64,000 nucleotides of DNA from assembly GCF_014649775.1 (NCBI RefSeq), contig NZ_BMTR01000003.1, positions 62,001 to 126,000 on the forward strand. Reading direction: 5' to 3'. Below are positions 27,205 to 35,575 of this stretch, piece by piece. The position numbers and the translations under genes were made by a program. The notes under the pieces are model-generated. The model saw only the letters and a list, made by a program, of their open reading frames with translations. It made no database searches and had not been told where the DNA came from. The first letter of the stretch is position 1. Each line of letters begins with the position of its first letter. This DNA comes from Streptomyces longisporoflavus (GTDB taxonomy: Bacteria; Actinomycetota; Actinomycetes; Streptomycetales; Streptomycetaceae).

Positions 27205-28052
27205 GCAAGCTCGAGCGGATTCTGGCCCACCGTTGGCGCAGCGTGTTCCTCGTCTGCGTGCTGGTCGCGCTCTGCGGGGTCGCGGCGGTTCTGTGGGCCC
27301 GCATCGACGCCGGTGACCGCCGTGCCGATCAGTTGGCCACCGAGGCGGACCGGCGCGGGGAGGCCGTGTCGACGCTTGCCAGGGACGTACGGACCTTGCG
27401 CGCGCAGGTCCGCTCCCACGGCGACACCCCGGCAGCGCCGGACCCCTCCGACGCCGTCGACGACCTCGTGTCGCGGGAGCGGGTGCCAGCCCCGACGCCT
27501 GGTTCGCCCGGCGCGGCCGGCGCGGACGGCACGGACGGGAAGCCGGGCCGGCAGGGCGAGAAGGGGGCCGGTGGCCGCAACGGCGACCAGGGCGATACGG
27601 GGGAGCCCGGTGAGCCGGGACAGACCGGGGCCGCCGGGGCGGACGGCGAACAGGGCCCGGAGGGCCCCGCGGGGGCGGCGGGGGCGGCGGGGCCGCCGGG
27701 CTCGGACGGTGCGAGGGGCTCGGACGGTGCGAAGGGCACCGACGGTGCGGGCGGTGCCGCGGGCCCCGAAGGCCCTGCGGGGCCCATGGGACCCGCGGGC
27801 CCGCGCGGCGAACGCGGGCCCAGGGGCGAGACGGGCGAGGCGGGTTCCCCCTGCCCCGAGGGCTACAGCCTCCAGCAGCCGCCCGGCGACCCCGACGCCT
27901 TGGTCTGCCGCCGGGCCGGCGTAACCCCCACCGACCCGGCCCCCGCACTCCTCCTGCTGGCCGCAACACTGCCCCGCTGCCGCAGGACGCCGGGGGGCGG
28001 CGGGCTGAGGGCGGGCGGGCCGGAGGCAGGGACGCGGTACGCGCCGGGCTGA
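27201..28052 (+). CDS. membrane-anchored collagen-like protein
   Basis: A 283-residue protein. Residues 1-12 are basic, a membrane helix follows (FLVCVLVALCGVAAVLW, about 16-33), then a charged alpha-helical stalk (36-75) and an acidic linker. Residues 101-217 are 39 uninterrupted Gly-x-y triplets, including GEP, GPA, GPP and GER, the signature of a bacterial collagen triple helix. A cap with two cysteines (CPEGYSLQQ ... ALVCRR) follows. The last ~45 residues are low-complexity and run into a repeat field, so the C-terminus may have shifted frame. The fibre should project outward from the membrane. Function unknown; coupled to the coiled-coil protein upstream, which might share its stalk. Confidence 0.78.
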   Translation: MSKLERILAHRWRSVFLVCVLVALCGVAAVLWARIDAGDRRADQLATEADRRGEAVSTLARDVRTLRAQVRSHGDTPAAPDPSDAVDDLVSRERVPAPTPGSPGAAGADGTDGKPGRQGEKGAGGRNGDQGDTGEPGEPGQTGAAGADGEQGPEGPAGAAGAAGPPGSDGARGSDGAKGTDGAGGAAGPEGPAGPMGPAGPRGERGPRGETGEAGSPCPEGYSLQQPPGDPDALVCRRAGVTPTDPAPALLLLAATLPRCRRTPGGGGLRAGGPEAGTRYAPG

Positions 28053-28325
28053 GAGCGGGCAGGCGGGTTGGGGGCGGGGCGACGCGCTGGGCTGAGAGGG
28101 GGCAGGCGGCCAGGCGGGCCGGAGGCGGGCATGCCGTATGCGCCGGGCTGAGAGCGGGCAGGCGGGCTGGGGCGCCGTACGCGCCGGGTCGGGCTGGGGG
28201 CAGGGGCGCCGTGCGCGTCGGGCTGAGGGTGCGGGCGGGTGGGCCGAGGGCGGGGAGTCCGTACGCGTCAGGTCGGGCTGGGGACGGGGACTCCGTGCGC
28301 GGCGGGGCGGAGGTGGGGGCTCCGT
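28037..28325. repeat. degenerate GC-rich tandem repeat field
   Basis: About seven diverged copies of a unit starting GTRCGCGYCGGGCTGAG begin near 28037, 28081, 28136, 28178, 28211, 28261 and 28294, with unit lengths of 29-55 bases. They overlap the end of the collagen-like gene and fill most of the 362-base gap before the PBP4-type gene. I see no gene in them. They look like slipped-strand expansion of a non-coding, G-rich plus-strand sequence. Confidence 0.7.
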
Positions 28326-28414
28326 GCGTGGTGGGCCGGCGGATTTCGGTGGGCGTGTATGTGTCCGGAGTGGGGGCTGTTGCGGGGCGGTGGAGTCCGG
28401 GATGCTGCTGGGTC

Positions 28415-30007
28415 ATGAGTAGACCCGTGAGACGCGTCAACGCCCGTATGCGCCACTGGATCTGGCCCGCCGTGCTCGGCGTCGCGGCGGCCACCCTCTC
28501 CGTCAGTTCGCCCGCCGGGGCGGACTCCGACCGCAGCGGCCTGCCCGAAGCCATCGACACCATCCTCGGGGACCCCCGGATGGAGGGCGGCGCGGCGAGC
28601 GTCGTCGTCGCCGACGCCGCGTCAGGTGACGTGCTCTACCAGCACCTGCCCAGCGGGCGCCTGATGCCCGCGTCCAACACCAAGCTGCTCACCTCGGCGG
28701 CGGCCATGGAGCGGCTCGGGCCCGACCACCGCTTCACCACCGACGTGCTCACCGACGGCGAGCGCAAAGGCCGCGTGCTCTCCGGCGACCTCTACCTGCG
28801 CGGCACCGGTGACCCGACGACACTGGCCGAGGACTACGACCGACTCGCCGCGAAGATCGCCGACTCGGGCGTCCGGCGGGTCTCGGGGCGCCTGGTCGCG
28901 GACGACACCCGGTTCGACGACAAACGCATCGGCGACACCTGGGCCGGCGACGACGAATTCGCGTACTACGCCGCCCAGATCTCCGCACTCAGCGTCGCCC
29001 CGGACACCGACTACGACACCGGCACGGTCATCGTCGAGGCCACGCCCGGCGCGAAGGCCGGGGACAAGCCGAAGGTGACGGTGACCCCGAAGACGGACTA
29101 CGTGGACGTCGACAACAGTGCGAAGACTGTCCCCTCGGGTGGCGAGGACACGCTCACCATCGAGCGTGAGCACGGGACGAACACCATCACGGTCACCGGG
29201 ACCGTTCCCGTGGGAGGCGGTGCCACCAAGGAGTGGATCAGCGTATGGGAGCCGACCGGATACGCCGCCGCGATCTTCCGGGACGCCCTTGAGGCACACG
29301 GAGTACGGGTGAGCGGGCCGACCAAGGCCGGGATCGCCACACCCGAGGGCGCGCGGCAGCTCGCCTCGCACGACTCCATGCCGCTGAAGGAGCTGATGAT
29401 CCCCTTCATGAAGCTCTCCAACAACATGCACGCGGAGAACCTCACGAAGACGATGGGCTACGAGGCGACCGGGCGGCCGGGAAACTGGCCGGACGGACTC
29501 GCCGCCATCGGCGCCTATTTGAAGTCCGCAGACGTCGACCCCGGCAAGCTGCGCCACGTCGACGGCTCCGGGCTCTCCCGCAAGAACAACGTCCCCGCCG
29601 ACCAGCTGATCAAGCTGCTGCTCTCGGCGAAGGGCGAGCCCTGGTACGCCGATTGGTACAAGTCCCTTCCGGTGGCCTGCGGCCCGGGCAAGTCCGTCGG
29701 CGGGACCCTGCGCACGCGGATGTGCGGGACTCCGGCGGCTCTCAACGTACGGGCGAAGACGGGGTCGTTGACCGGGGCGTCCGCCCTTTCGGGGTACGTG
29801 AAGGACGCGGGCGGGCGTGAGCTGGTGTTCAGCATCATCCTGAACAACTATCTGCCCTCTTCGGTGAAGGCCCTGGAGGACGCGATCGTCGTGACGCTCG
29901 CCGAGTCGACCGAGGACAAGGCCGTACTGGTCAGGCCGCGCTCCGAGCGCGGGGCCGAGCCGAGCGGGGACCTGGAGTGCTCGTGGCGCAAGCCCGCGCG
30001 ATGCTGA
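28415..30007 (+). CDS. dacB: D-alanyl-D-alanine carboxypeptidase/endopeptidase, PBP4 type
   Basis: A 530-residue secreted penicillin-binding protein (peptidase family S13) that trims or cleaves peptidoglycan cross-links. A signal peptide (WIWPAVLGVAAATLSVSSPAGA) precedes the catalytic domain with SNTK (Ser87-Lys90), the DGSGLSRKN motif and KTG at 448-450. Between the first and second motifs lies the usual ~200-residue insertion. ATG at 28415 has a weak ribosome site; another ATG at 28448 would still leave a usable signal peptide. Its last 77 bases overlap the end of the convergent MFS gene, and its C-terminus beyond the KTG region is longer and more charged than the core. Confidence 0.92.
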   Translation: MSRPVRRVNARMRHWIWPAVLGVAAATLSVSSPAGADSDRSGLPEAIDTILGDPRMEGGAASVVVADAASGDVLYQHLPSGRLMPASNTKLLTSAAAMERLGPDHRFTTDVLTDGERKGRVLSGDLYLRGTGDPTTLAEDYDRLAAKIADSGVRRVSGRLVADDTRFDDKRIGDTWAGDDEFAYYAAQISALSVAPDTDYDTGTVIVEATPGAKAGDKPKVTVTPKTDYVDVDNSAKTVPSGGEDTLTIEREHGTNTITVTGTVPVGGGATKEWISVWEPTGYAAAIFRDALEAHGVRVSGPTKAGIATPEGARQLASHDSMPLKELMIPFMKLSNNMHAENLTKTMGYEATGRPGNWPDGLAAIGAYLKSADVDPGKLRHVDGSGLSRKNNVPADQLIKLLLSAKGEPWYADWYKSLPVACGPGKSVGGTLRTRMCGTPAALNVRAKTGSLTGASALSGYVKDAGGRELVFSIILNNYLPSSVKALEDAIVVTLAESTEDKAVLVRPRSERGAEPSGDLECSWRKPARC

Positions 30008-31268
30008 GCAGCAGCGCGCAGCACGCGGCGGCGACCGGGACCCCGTAACCCTCGGTGGCCCCGAGGTGCTCCACCACCCAGCCGCCCCCGGCGGCGCCGC
30101 ACGCGATGCCCCCGAGGAGACCGGTGACGGCGAGGGTCATGCCCTCGTTCAACCGGCCCTCGGGGGTGCGCTCCTGGACCAGGGTCATGCCGGTGACCAT
30201 CGTCGGGGCCGTCGCCATTCCGGCGACGAGGAGGGCCCCGGCGAGCACAAGGAGCGAGCCGGTGAGCGTGGCGGCCAGGAGCGGCAGCGTCATCAGGGCC
30301 GCCATCGCGCCGGTGCACAGGATGTGGCGGCGGCGCATCGGCCCGCTCGGCTTGAGCGTCCCGTAAAGGAGCCCTGCGGCGCAGGAGCCCGCTGCCTGGA
30401 GGGCGAGGATCGCGCCCGCGGCTGCTTTGTGGCCCCGGTCGTCGGCGTAGGCGATCGTCACGACCTCCATGGAGCCGAAGACGGCGCCGGTCGCGAGGAA
30501 GGCGGCGAGCAGGACCGGCATCCCGCGCGCGTGGAGGGGCGATTTCCCCTTCGTGGCGGTACGTCCCCGTGGCGGCGGTTCCGTCGTGCGCTGGGCGGCG
30601 AAGAGCAGGACGCCGGTCAGGAGCAGTACGACGCCGACGAGGGTGCCCGCCTCCGGGAAGAACGTGCCGCACAGGAAGGCGGCGATGACGGGCCCGAGCA
30701 TGAAGCACAGCTCGTCCGCGGCCTGCTCGAAGGAGTTGGCGGTGTGCACGGCCCGCTTGTCGTCCCGCAGGAGGTGCGCCCAGCGCGCCCGGGACATGCC
30801 GCCGGTGTTGGGGGTCGTGGCCGTCGCGGCGTACGAGGCGAACAGGGTCCAGTCGGGCGCTCCGTAGCGCACGCAGAGCAGCAGCGAGAGCGAGCCGAGC
30901 GCGGCGATCGCGGTGGCCGGGACGGCGATACGGGCCTGGCCGTGACGGTCCACGAGGCGGGCGGTCCAGGGCGCGACGACGGCGGTCGCCGCGAGGCCGG
31001 TGGCGGTGACGGCGCCGGCGAGCGCGTACGACCCGCGGGCCCGGGCGATCATGATGACGGCGCTCACGCTGAACATCCCCATGGGGAGGCGGGCGATGAG
31101 GTTGCCGATGGTGAAGGCGGTGGCCCCGGGTATGCGGAAGAGGCGGGCGTAGGGATTGCGGCGGCGGGGGACAGGGGGTCCGGCGGCGGGGCGGCCGGGC
31201 GGACGGGGTCCGGCGGGGCGGCTGGGTCCAGAGGGCACAGAGGGCACAGAGGGCTCGGCGGGCGGCAT
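29931..31268 (-). CDS. MFS transporter
   Basis: A 445-residue membrane protein with about 12 helices. A Pro/Arg-rich cytoplasmic N-terminus is followed by RIPGATAFTIGNLIARLPMGMF. The conserved MFS loop reads ARLVDRHGQARI after helix 2. ATG at 31268 has GGTGAGGG about ten bases upstream. The C-terminal tail (about 25 Arg/Ala/Pro-rich residues) is encoded in the region shared with the convergent peptidase gene. The LysR-type gene 83 bases away in the opposite direction probably controls it. Substrate unknown. Confidence 0.87.
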   Translation of the reverse strand: MPPAEPSVPSVPSGPSRPAGPRPPGRPAAGPPVPRRRNPYARLFRIPGATAFTIGNLIARLPMGMFSVSAVIMIARARGSYALAGAVTATGLAATAVVAPWTARLVDRHGQARIAVPATAIAALGSLSLLLCVRYGAPDWTLFASYAATATTPNTGGMSRARWAHLLRDDKRAVHTANSFEQAADELCFMLGPVIAAFLCGTFFPEAGTLVGVVLLLTGVLLFAAQRTTEPPPRGRTATKGKSPLHARGMPVLLAAFLATGAVFGSMEVVTIAYADDRGHKAAAGAILALQAAGSCAAGLLYGTLKPSGPMRRRHILCTGAMAALMTLPLLAATLTGSLLVLAGALLVAGMATAPTMVTGMTLVQERTPEGRLNEGMTLAVTGLLGGIACGAAGGGWVVEHLGATEGYGVPVAAACCALLLSIARACATSTPGPRSARPRARSAA

Positions 31269-31351
31269 GGGACAACCCTCACCGGGGAGCCGGCGCGGGG
31301 TCCAACACCTTCTGCGGTCCGACTCACGCACTCCCGTTGTAAGTTCCCGGA

Positions 31352-32344
31352 GTGACAGCAGACCCCCGTATACCCCGCGACGTGGAACCCCGCCTCCTGC
31401 GCGCCTTCGTGGCCGTCTCCGAAGAGCTGCACTTCACGCGGGCCGCCGCCGCACTGTACGTCGCCCAGCAGGCGCTGAGCCGCGATGTGCGGCGCCTGGA
31501 GCGGGAGTTGGGCGCCGAGCTGTTCGTACGGACGACGCGGCAGGTCACACTGACGGCCGAGGGCGAGCGGCTCCTTCCGTACGCGCGGCGGGTGCTCGAA
31601 GCACAGGACGACCTGGCGGCGGCCTTCGCGCGCGGCACGGGGAGCGGCTCCGCGGCCCGTCCGCTGCTCGTGGACCTGAACAGCCCGGGACTCATCAGCG
31701 GGCGCGTCCTGGAGCGGGCCCGCGCACTCGCCCCGCAGTGCGAGCTGATGGCCCGCTACGAGAGCGGCCTCACCGGGGCCGCCGCCGAGATGCTGGCCGG
31801 GCGGCTCGACGTCTCCTTCGGGCGGTACGCGGGGCTCGAACCGGCCCTGCGCTCCCGGCTCGCCCAGCAGCCCGTACGGTACGAGCCGATGGCGATCCTG
31901 CTGCCGCTCGATCACCCCTTGGCCGAGCTTGACGAGGTGCCGCTCGGGGCGCTCGCGGGGGAGAGCGTGTACGCGGGGGCGGGCAATCCGCGGACGCTGG
32001 AGTGGACCGACCTGGCGCATCGCCTCTTCGAAGGGCGCGGCATCGAGGTGGCGGCGCCCGCTCCGCTCGCGGTGGGGCCCGAGGAGTTCGGGCGGATCAT
32101 GGCCAAGAACCGCAACCCCGTGCTCGCCGCCGTGGACTTTCCGGCCATGCCCGAGTCGGTCCTGCGGCCCCTGATCGACCCCGTGCCGCTGTCACCGGTG
32201 TCGTTGGTGTGGAGAAGGGGGCTCGCGCACCCCGGTCTCGACGCTCTGCGCGCCGCCGCGGCCGAGCTCGCCGCGGCCGGGGGATGGCTGCGCAGGCCCG
32301 AGGACAGTTGGGTTCCGGCCATGGATAAGCCCGGCATGACGTGA
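31352..32344 (+). CDS. LysR family transcriptional regulator
   Basis: A 330-residue regulator. The winged helix-turn-helix is at residues 10-70 (LRAFVAVSEELHFTRAAAAL, ALSRDVRRLERELGAELF), followed by a linker helix and a periplasmic-binding-protein-like effector domain. GTG at 31352 is the start. It is divergent from the MFS gene with an 83-base shared promoter region, the classic layout for LysR control of a neighbour. I found no clear T-N11-A box, so the operator is undetermined. Confidence 0.9.
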   Translation: MTADPRIPRDVEPRLLRAFVAVSEELHFTRAAAALYVAQQALSRDVRRLERELGAELFVRTTRQVTLTAEGERLLPYARRVLEAQDDLAAAFARGTGSGSAARPLLVDLNSPGLISGRVLERARALAPQCELMARYESGLTGAAAEMLAGRLDVSFGRYAGLEPALRSRLAQQPVRYEPMAILLPLDHPLAELDEVPLGALAGESVYAGAGNPRTLEWTDLAHRLFEGRGIEVAAPAPLAVGPEEFGRIMAKNRNPVLAAVDFPAMPESVLRPLIDPVPLSPVSLVWRRGLAHPGLDALRAAAAELAAAGGWLRRPEDSWVPAMDKPGMT

Positions 32345-32510
32345 GTCACGGCTGGCGGATTAGTACGACTGTCACTGCGGTGCGCTACATTCATGGTCCG
32401 GGCGCGGTGTGATAGGGGGGCGCTCGGGTCGGGTGGGGGCCCGGTCCGACGGCAAGTTGCCCGGAGTCGTGCGCGCCCGAGTCAGGTTATGTGGGGGGTT
32501 GTGCGTACGC

Positions 32511-33296
32511 ATGGAGAATTGGCGAGAAGGTGCCCTACCGGAACACACCCATGATCCGAACGAAGTCACCGTTCAGATCGACGGGGTGGGCCGGCAGCTG
32601 GCGGAGCTGGCCGCCGAGAACGGCCAGGACGCGCCGGACGGGCCGGTTTTCGTCGACGAGTCGGGTCGCCGCAGCCGGAGATACCGCCGGATAGGCGTGC
32701 TCGTCGGCATAGCCTGCGCCGTGTACGCGATGATCATCGTCGGCACCCTGCTCTCGGGCAACTCCAGCGCACCCTGGCTGCCGCTCGACGCCAAGGACGA
32801 CAAGCCGGCCGGCAGGGTGGACACCCCGAACCGCCCCGATGACCCGCTCGACCCCTCGGCCTCGCCCGGCACCACACCGTCCCCCGGCGCGTCGGAGAGC
32901 GGCACCACCGCTCCCGCCACCGGCGGCAAGGACTCCGCCGACCCGGACGCCCCGGACGACGGCAGGACCGAGCCCGGCGACAAGCCGGACCCCGACCCCA
33001 CGGGTGACGACAAGCCCGACCCCGACCCGACGGGCGGCAACAGCGGCGGCGGCGGGAACCCCGACCCGACCGACGACCCCCCGAAGCCGGACCCCGATCC
33101 GGAGCCGTCCGACGACCCCTCCACGCCTGACCCCGACCCCACCACCTCGGCCCCCGGCGGCACCGCCGGAGCCGGTGGCGAGGTCCCCGTGGCGCAGTCC
33201 GCCGCCGATCAACAGTCCCCGCTGCGCGCACAGGCGGCCGTCTATCAGTCCCCCCAGAGCGCAGGCCAGCAGCCCTCGGAGGGCGCACAGCGATGA
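32511..33296 (+). CDS. matA: MatA, membrane protein of PNAG-type glycan synthesis
   Basis: A 261-residue bitopic protein. About 65 cytoplasmic residues, then RRYRRIGVLVGIACAVYAMIIVG as basic flank and membrane helix, then ~150 residues outside that are almost entirely Asp, Pro, Thr, Ser and Gly (DPDPTG-type repeats). ATG at 32511 lies about 12 bases after a G-run. It overlaps the next gene by ATGA. Position and partner match what I recall as MatA of the MatAB system, needed for hyphal aggregation through a poly-beta-1,6-N-acetylglucosamine polymer in Streptomyces. The name rests on synteny and on the partner, since this protein has little conserved sequence. Confidence 0.72.
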   Translation: MENWREGALPEHTHDPNEVTVQIDGVGRQLAELAAENGQDAPDGPVFVDESGRRSRRYRRIGVLVGIACAVYAMIIVGTLLSGNSSAPWLPLDAKDDKPAGRVDTPNRPDDPLDPSASPGTTPSPGASESGTTAPATGGKDSADPDAPDDGRTEPGDKPDPDPTGDDKPDPDPTGGNSGGGGNPDPTDDPPKPDPDPEPSDDPSTPDPDPTTSAPGGTAGAGGEVPVAQSAADQQSPLRAQAAVYQSPQSAGQQPSEGAQR

Positions 33297-35575
33297 ACAC
33301 CCGCTCGAAGAGGGGCCGGTCCGCCGGCTCCCGTCACAGTCACGCCCAGCCCCGGGGCGGCGGCAGCGGCCATGCCCAGCCGCGCGGAGGCGGAGGCGGC
33401 GGCCGGCGCCGCGCGCAGCCGGCCCGCGGCGCCAAGCGGCGCAGGGTCCCGCTGCGTTATCTCCTGCCGCTGCTCCTCCTGGTCGCCCTGATGGCGATGC
33501 TGATGCTGCGCGGCTACACGCACAGCGAGATCCTCGCCGACCACCGCGTGCGCCCGCCCGCCGCCACCGACCAGGTCCCGAAGAAGATCCTGGAGGACGG
33601 CGGCCCGGTCATCGACACGCGCGGCGGCCACGAGGGCACGCTGAGCGTCCCCGACCACCGGCTCGTGCTGACCTTCGACGACGGCCCGGACCCGGAGTGG
33701 ACCCCCAAGGTCCTCGACGTACTGAAGAAGCACGGCGCGCACGGCGTCTTCTTCGTCACGGGCACGATGGCCTCGCGCTACCCCGACCTCGTCGAGCGCA
33801 TGGTGGACGAGGGCCACGAAGTCGGCCTGCACACGTTCAACCACCCCGACCTGTCGTACCAGTCCAAGAGCCGTATCGACTGGGAGCTCTCGCAGAACCA
33901 GCTCGCCCTCGCGGGCGCCGCTGGCGTGCGCACCTCGCTCTTCCGCCCGCCGTACTCCTCGTTCTCCGACGCCATGGACAACAAGTCCTGGCCGGTGACG
34001 AAGTACATAGGCAGCCGCGGCTACCTCACCGTCGTCAACAACACCGACAGCGAGGACTGGAAGCGCCCCGGCGTCGCCGAGATCATCCGCCGCGCCACGC
34101 CGAAGAACGGCAACGGCGCGATCGTCCTGATGCACGACTCCGGAGGCGACCGCTCGCAGACGGTCGCCGCGCTGGACACCTTCCTGCCCGGTCTGCAGGA
34201 CAAGGGCTACAAGTTCACGAACCTCACCGAGGCCCTCGGCGCCCCCAGCGCGCACGCCCCGGTCAGCGGCATCGAGCTCTGGAAGGGCAAGGCCTGGGTC
34301 TTCCTGGTCGGCGCGTCGGAGAACATCACCGGCGTACTGGTCGTCGCCCTCGCCGTCATCGGCTCCCTGGTCATGCTCCGCTTCGGCCTGATGCTGCTGC
34401 TCTCCGCGGTGCACGCGCGCAAGGTGCGCAAGAAGGGCTTCCGCTGGGGTCCCGACGTCACCGAACCGGTGTCGGTCCTGGTGCCCGCGTACAACGAGGC
34501 GAAGTGCATCGAGGCGACGGTCCGCTCCCTCATGACGAGCGACCATCCCATCGAGATCATCGTCATCGACGACGGTTCGTCGGACGGCACCGCGCTGATC
34601 GTCGAGGGCCTGCGCCTGCCGAACGTACGCGTCGTGCGCCAGCAGAACGCGGGCAAGCCGGCCGCCCTCAACAGGGGTATAGCCAACGCCCGGTACGACC
34701 TCATCGTGATGATGGACGGTGACACGGTCTTCGAGCAGTCGACCGTGCGCGAGCTCGTGCAGCCGTTCGGCGACCCGCGCGTCGGCGCCGTCGCGGGCAA
34801 CGCGAAGGTCGGCAACAGGGACTCGCTGATCGGCGCCTGGCAGCACATCGAGTACGTGATGGGCTTCAACCTCGACCGCCGGATGTACGACATGCTCGGC
34901 TGCATGCCGACCATCCCCGGCGCCGTGGGAGCCTTCCGGCGCTCGGCGCTCGAACGGGTCGGCGGCATGAGCGACGACACGCTCGCCGAGGACACCGACA
35001 TCACGATGGCGATGCACCGGGACGGCTGGCGCGTCGTGTACGCGGAGAAGGCGCGCGCGTGGACCGAGGCGCCGGAGACGGTGCAGCAGCTGTGGTCGCA
35101 GCGTTACCGCTGGTCGTACGGCACGATGCAGGCGATATGGAAGCACCGCCGCTCGGTGATCGAGTCCGGCCCCTCGGGCCGCTTCGGCCGCGTGGGCATG
35201 CCGCTGGTCTCCCTCTTCATGGTCCTGGCGCCTCTGCTCGCGCCGTTGATCGACGTGTTCTTGCTGTACGGACTGGTCTTCGGCCCCACCCAGAAGACGA
35301 TCGTCGCGTGGCTCGGCGTGCTCGCCGTCCAGGCGGTGTGCGCGGCGTACGCCTTCCGGCTCGACCGCGAACGCATGACCCATCTGATCTCGCTGCCCCT
35401 CCAGCAGATCCTCTACCGGCAGCTGATGTACGTCGTGCTGCTGCAGTCCTGGATCACCGCCCTGACCGGAGGCCGTCTGCGCTGGCAGAAGCTCCGGCGC
35501 ACGGGAGTCCTGGGAAACCAGCCCTCTATTCCGCAGCAGCGGACGGGCAGCCCTGATCGGAGGCCCGTCGCATGA
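33293..35575 (+). CDS. matB: MatB, polysaccharide deacetylase / processive GT2 fusion
   Basis: A 760-residue membrane enzyme that would polymerise and deacetylate a PNAG-type glycan. After a basic N-terminus and one helix, a NodB deacetylase domain shows LVLTFDDGPDPEWTP (catalytic Asp-Asp) and HTFNHPDLSYQ (metal-binding HxxxH type), about residues 115-310. Further helices flank a GT2 domain: VSVLVPAYNEA, IIVIDDGSSDGT, MMDGDT, the acceptor ED in AEDTDITMAMH and the processive QRYRW motif, about 385-620. Three to four C-terminal helices follow. The fusion combines in one chain what is split into separate proteins in the Pga and Ica systems. Coupled to matA upstream and the acyltransferase downstream. 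Confidence 0.88.
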   Translation: MNTRSKRGRSAGSRHSHAQPRGGGSGHAQPRGGGGGGRRRAQPARGAKRRRVPLRYLLPLLLLVALMAMLMLRGYTHSEILADHRVRPPAATDQVPKKILEDGGPVIDTRGGHEGTLSVPDHRLVLTFDDGPDPEWTPKVLDVLKKHGAHGVFFVTGTMASRYPDLVERMVDEGHEVGLHTFNHPDLSYQSKSRIDWELSQNQLALAGAAGVRTSLFRPPYSSFSDAMDNKSWPVTKYIGSRGYLTVVNNTDSEDWKRPGVAEIIRRATPKNGNGAIVLMHDSGGDRSQTVAALDTFLPGLQDKGYKFTNLTEALGAPSAHAPVSGIELWKGKAWVFLVGASENITGVLVVALAVIGSLVMLRFGLMLLLSAVHARKVRKKGFRWGPDVTEPVSVLVPAYNEAKCIEATVRSLMTSDHPIEIIVIDDGSSDGTALIVEGLRLPNVRVVRQQNAGKPAALNRGIANARYDLIVMMDGDTVFEQSTVRELVQPFGDPRVGAVAGNAKVGNRDSLIGAWQHIEYVMGFNLDRRMYDMLGCMPTIPGAVGAFRRSALERVGGMSDDTLAEDTDITMAMHRDGWRVVYAEKARAWTEAPETVQQLWSQRYRWSYGTMQAIWKHRRSVIESGPSGRFGRVGMPLVSLFMVLAPLLAPLIDVFLLYGLVFGPTQKTIVAWLGVLAVQAVCAAYAFRLDRERMTHLISLPLQQILYRQLMYVVLLQSWITALTGGRLRWQKLRRTGVLGNQPSIPQQRTGSPDRRPVA

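Noticed and set aside
26711-28414. Integrated element at ssrA with an attachment-site duplication
   Set aside because: I found no second copy of the ssrA 3' end and no integrase in this window, so integration is only a possibility.
27124-28563. Long minus-strand open frame of 479 codons rich in Pro/Ala/Arg, with PGAYG-like repeats
   Set aside because: It is antisense to the collagen-like gene and the repeat field, its composition follows from the GC-rich DNA, and it has no ribosome site or recognisable domain.
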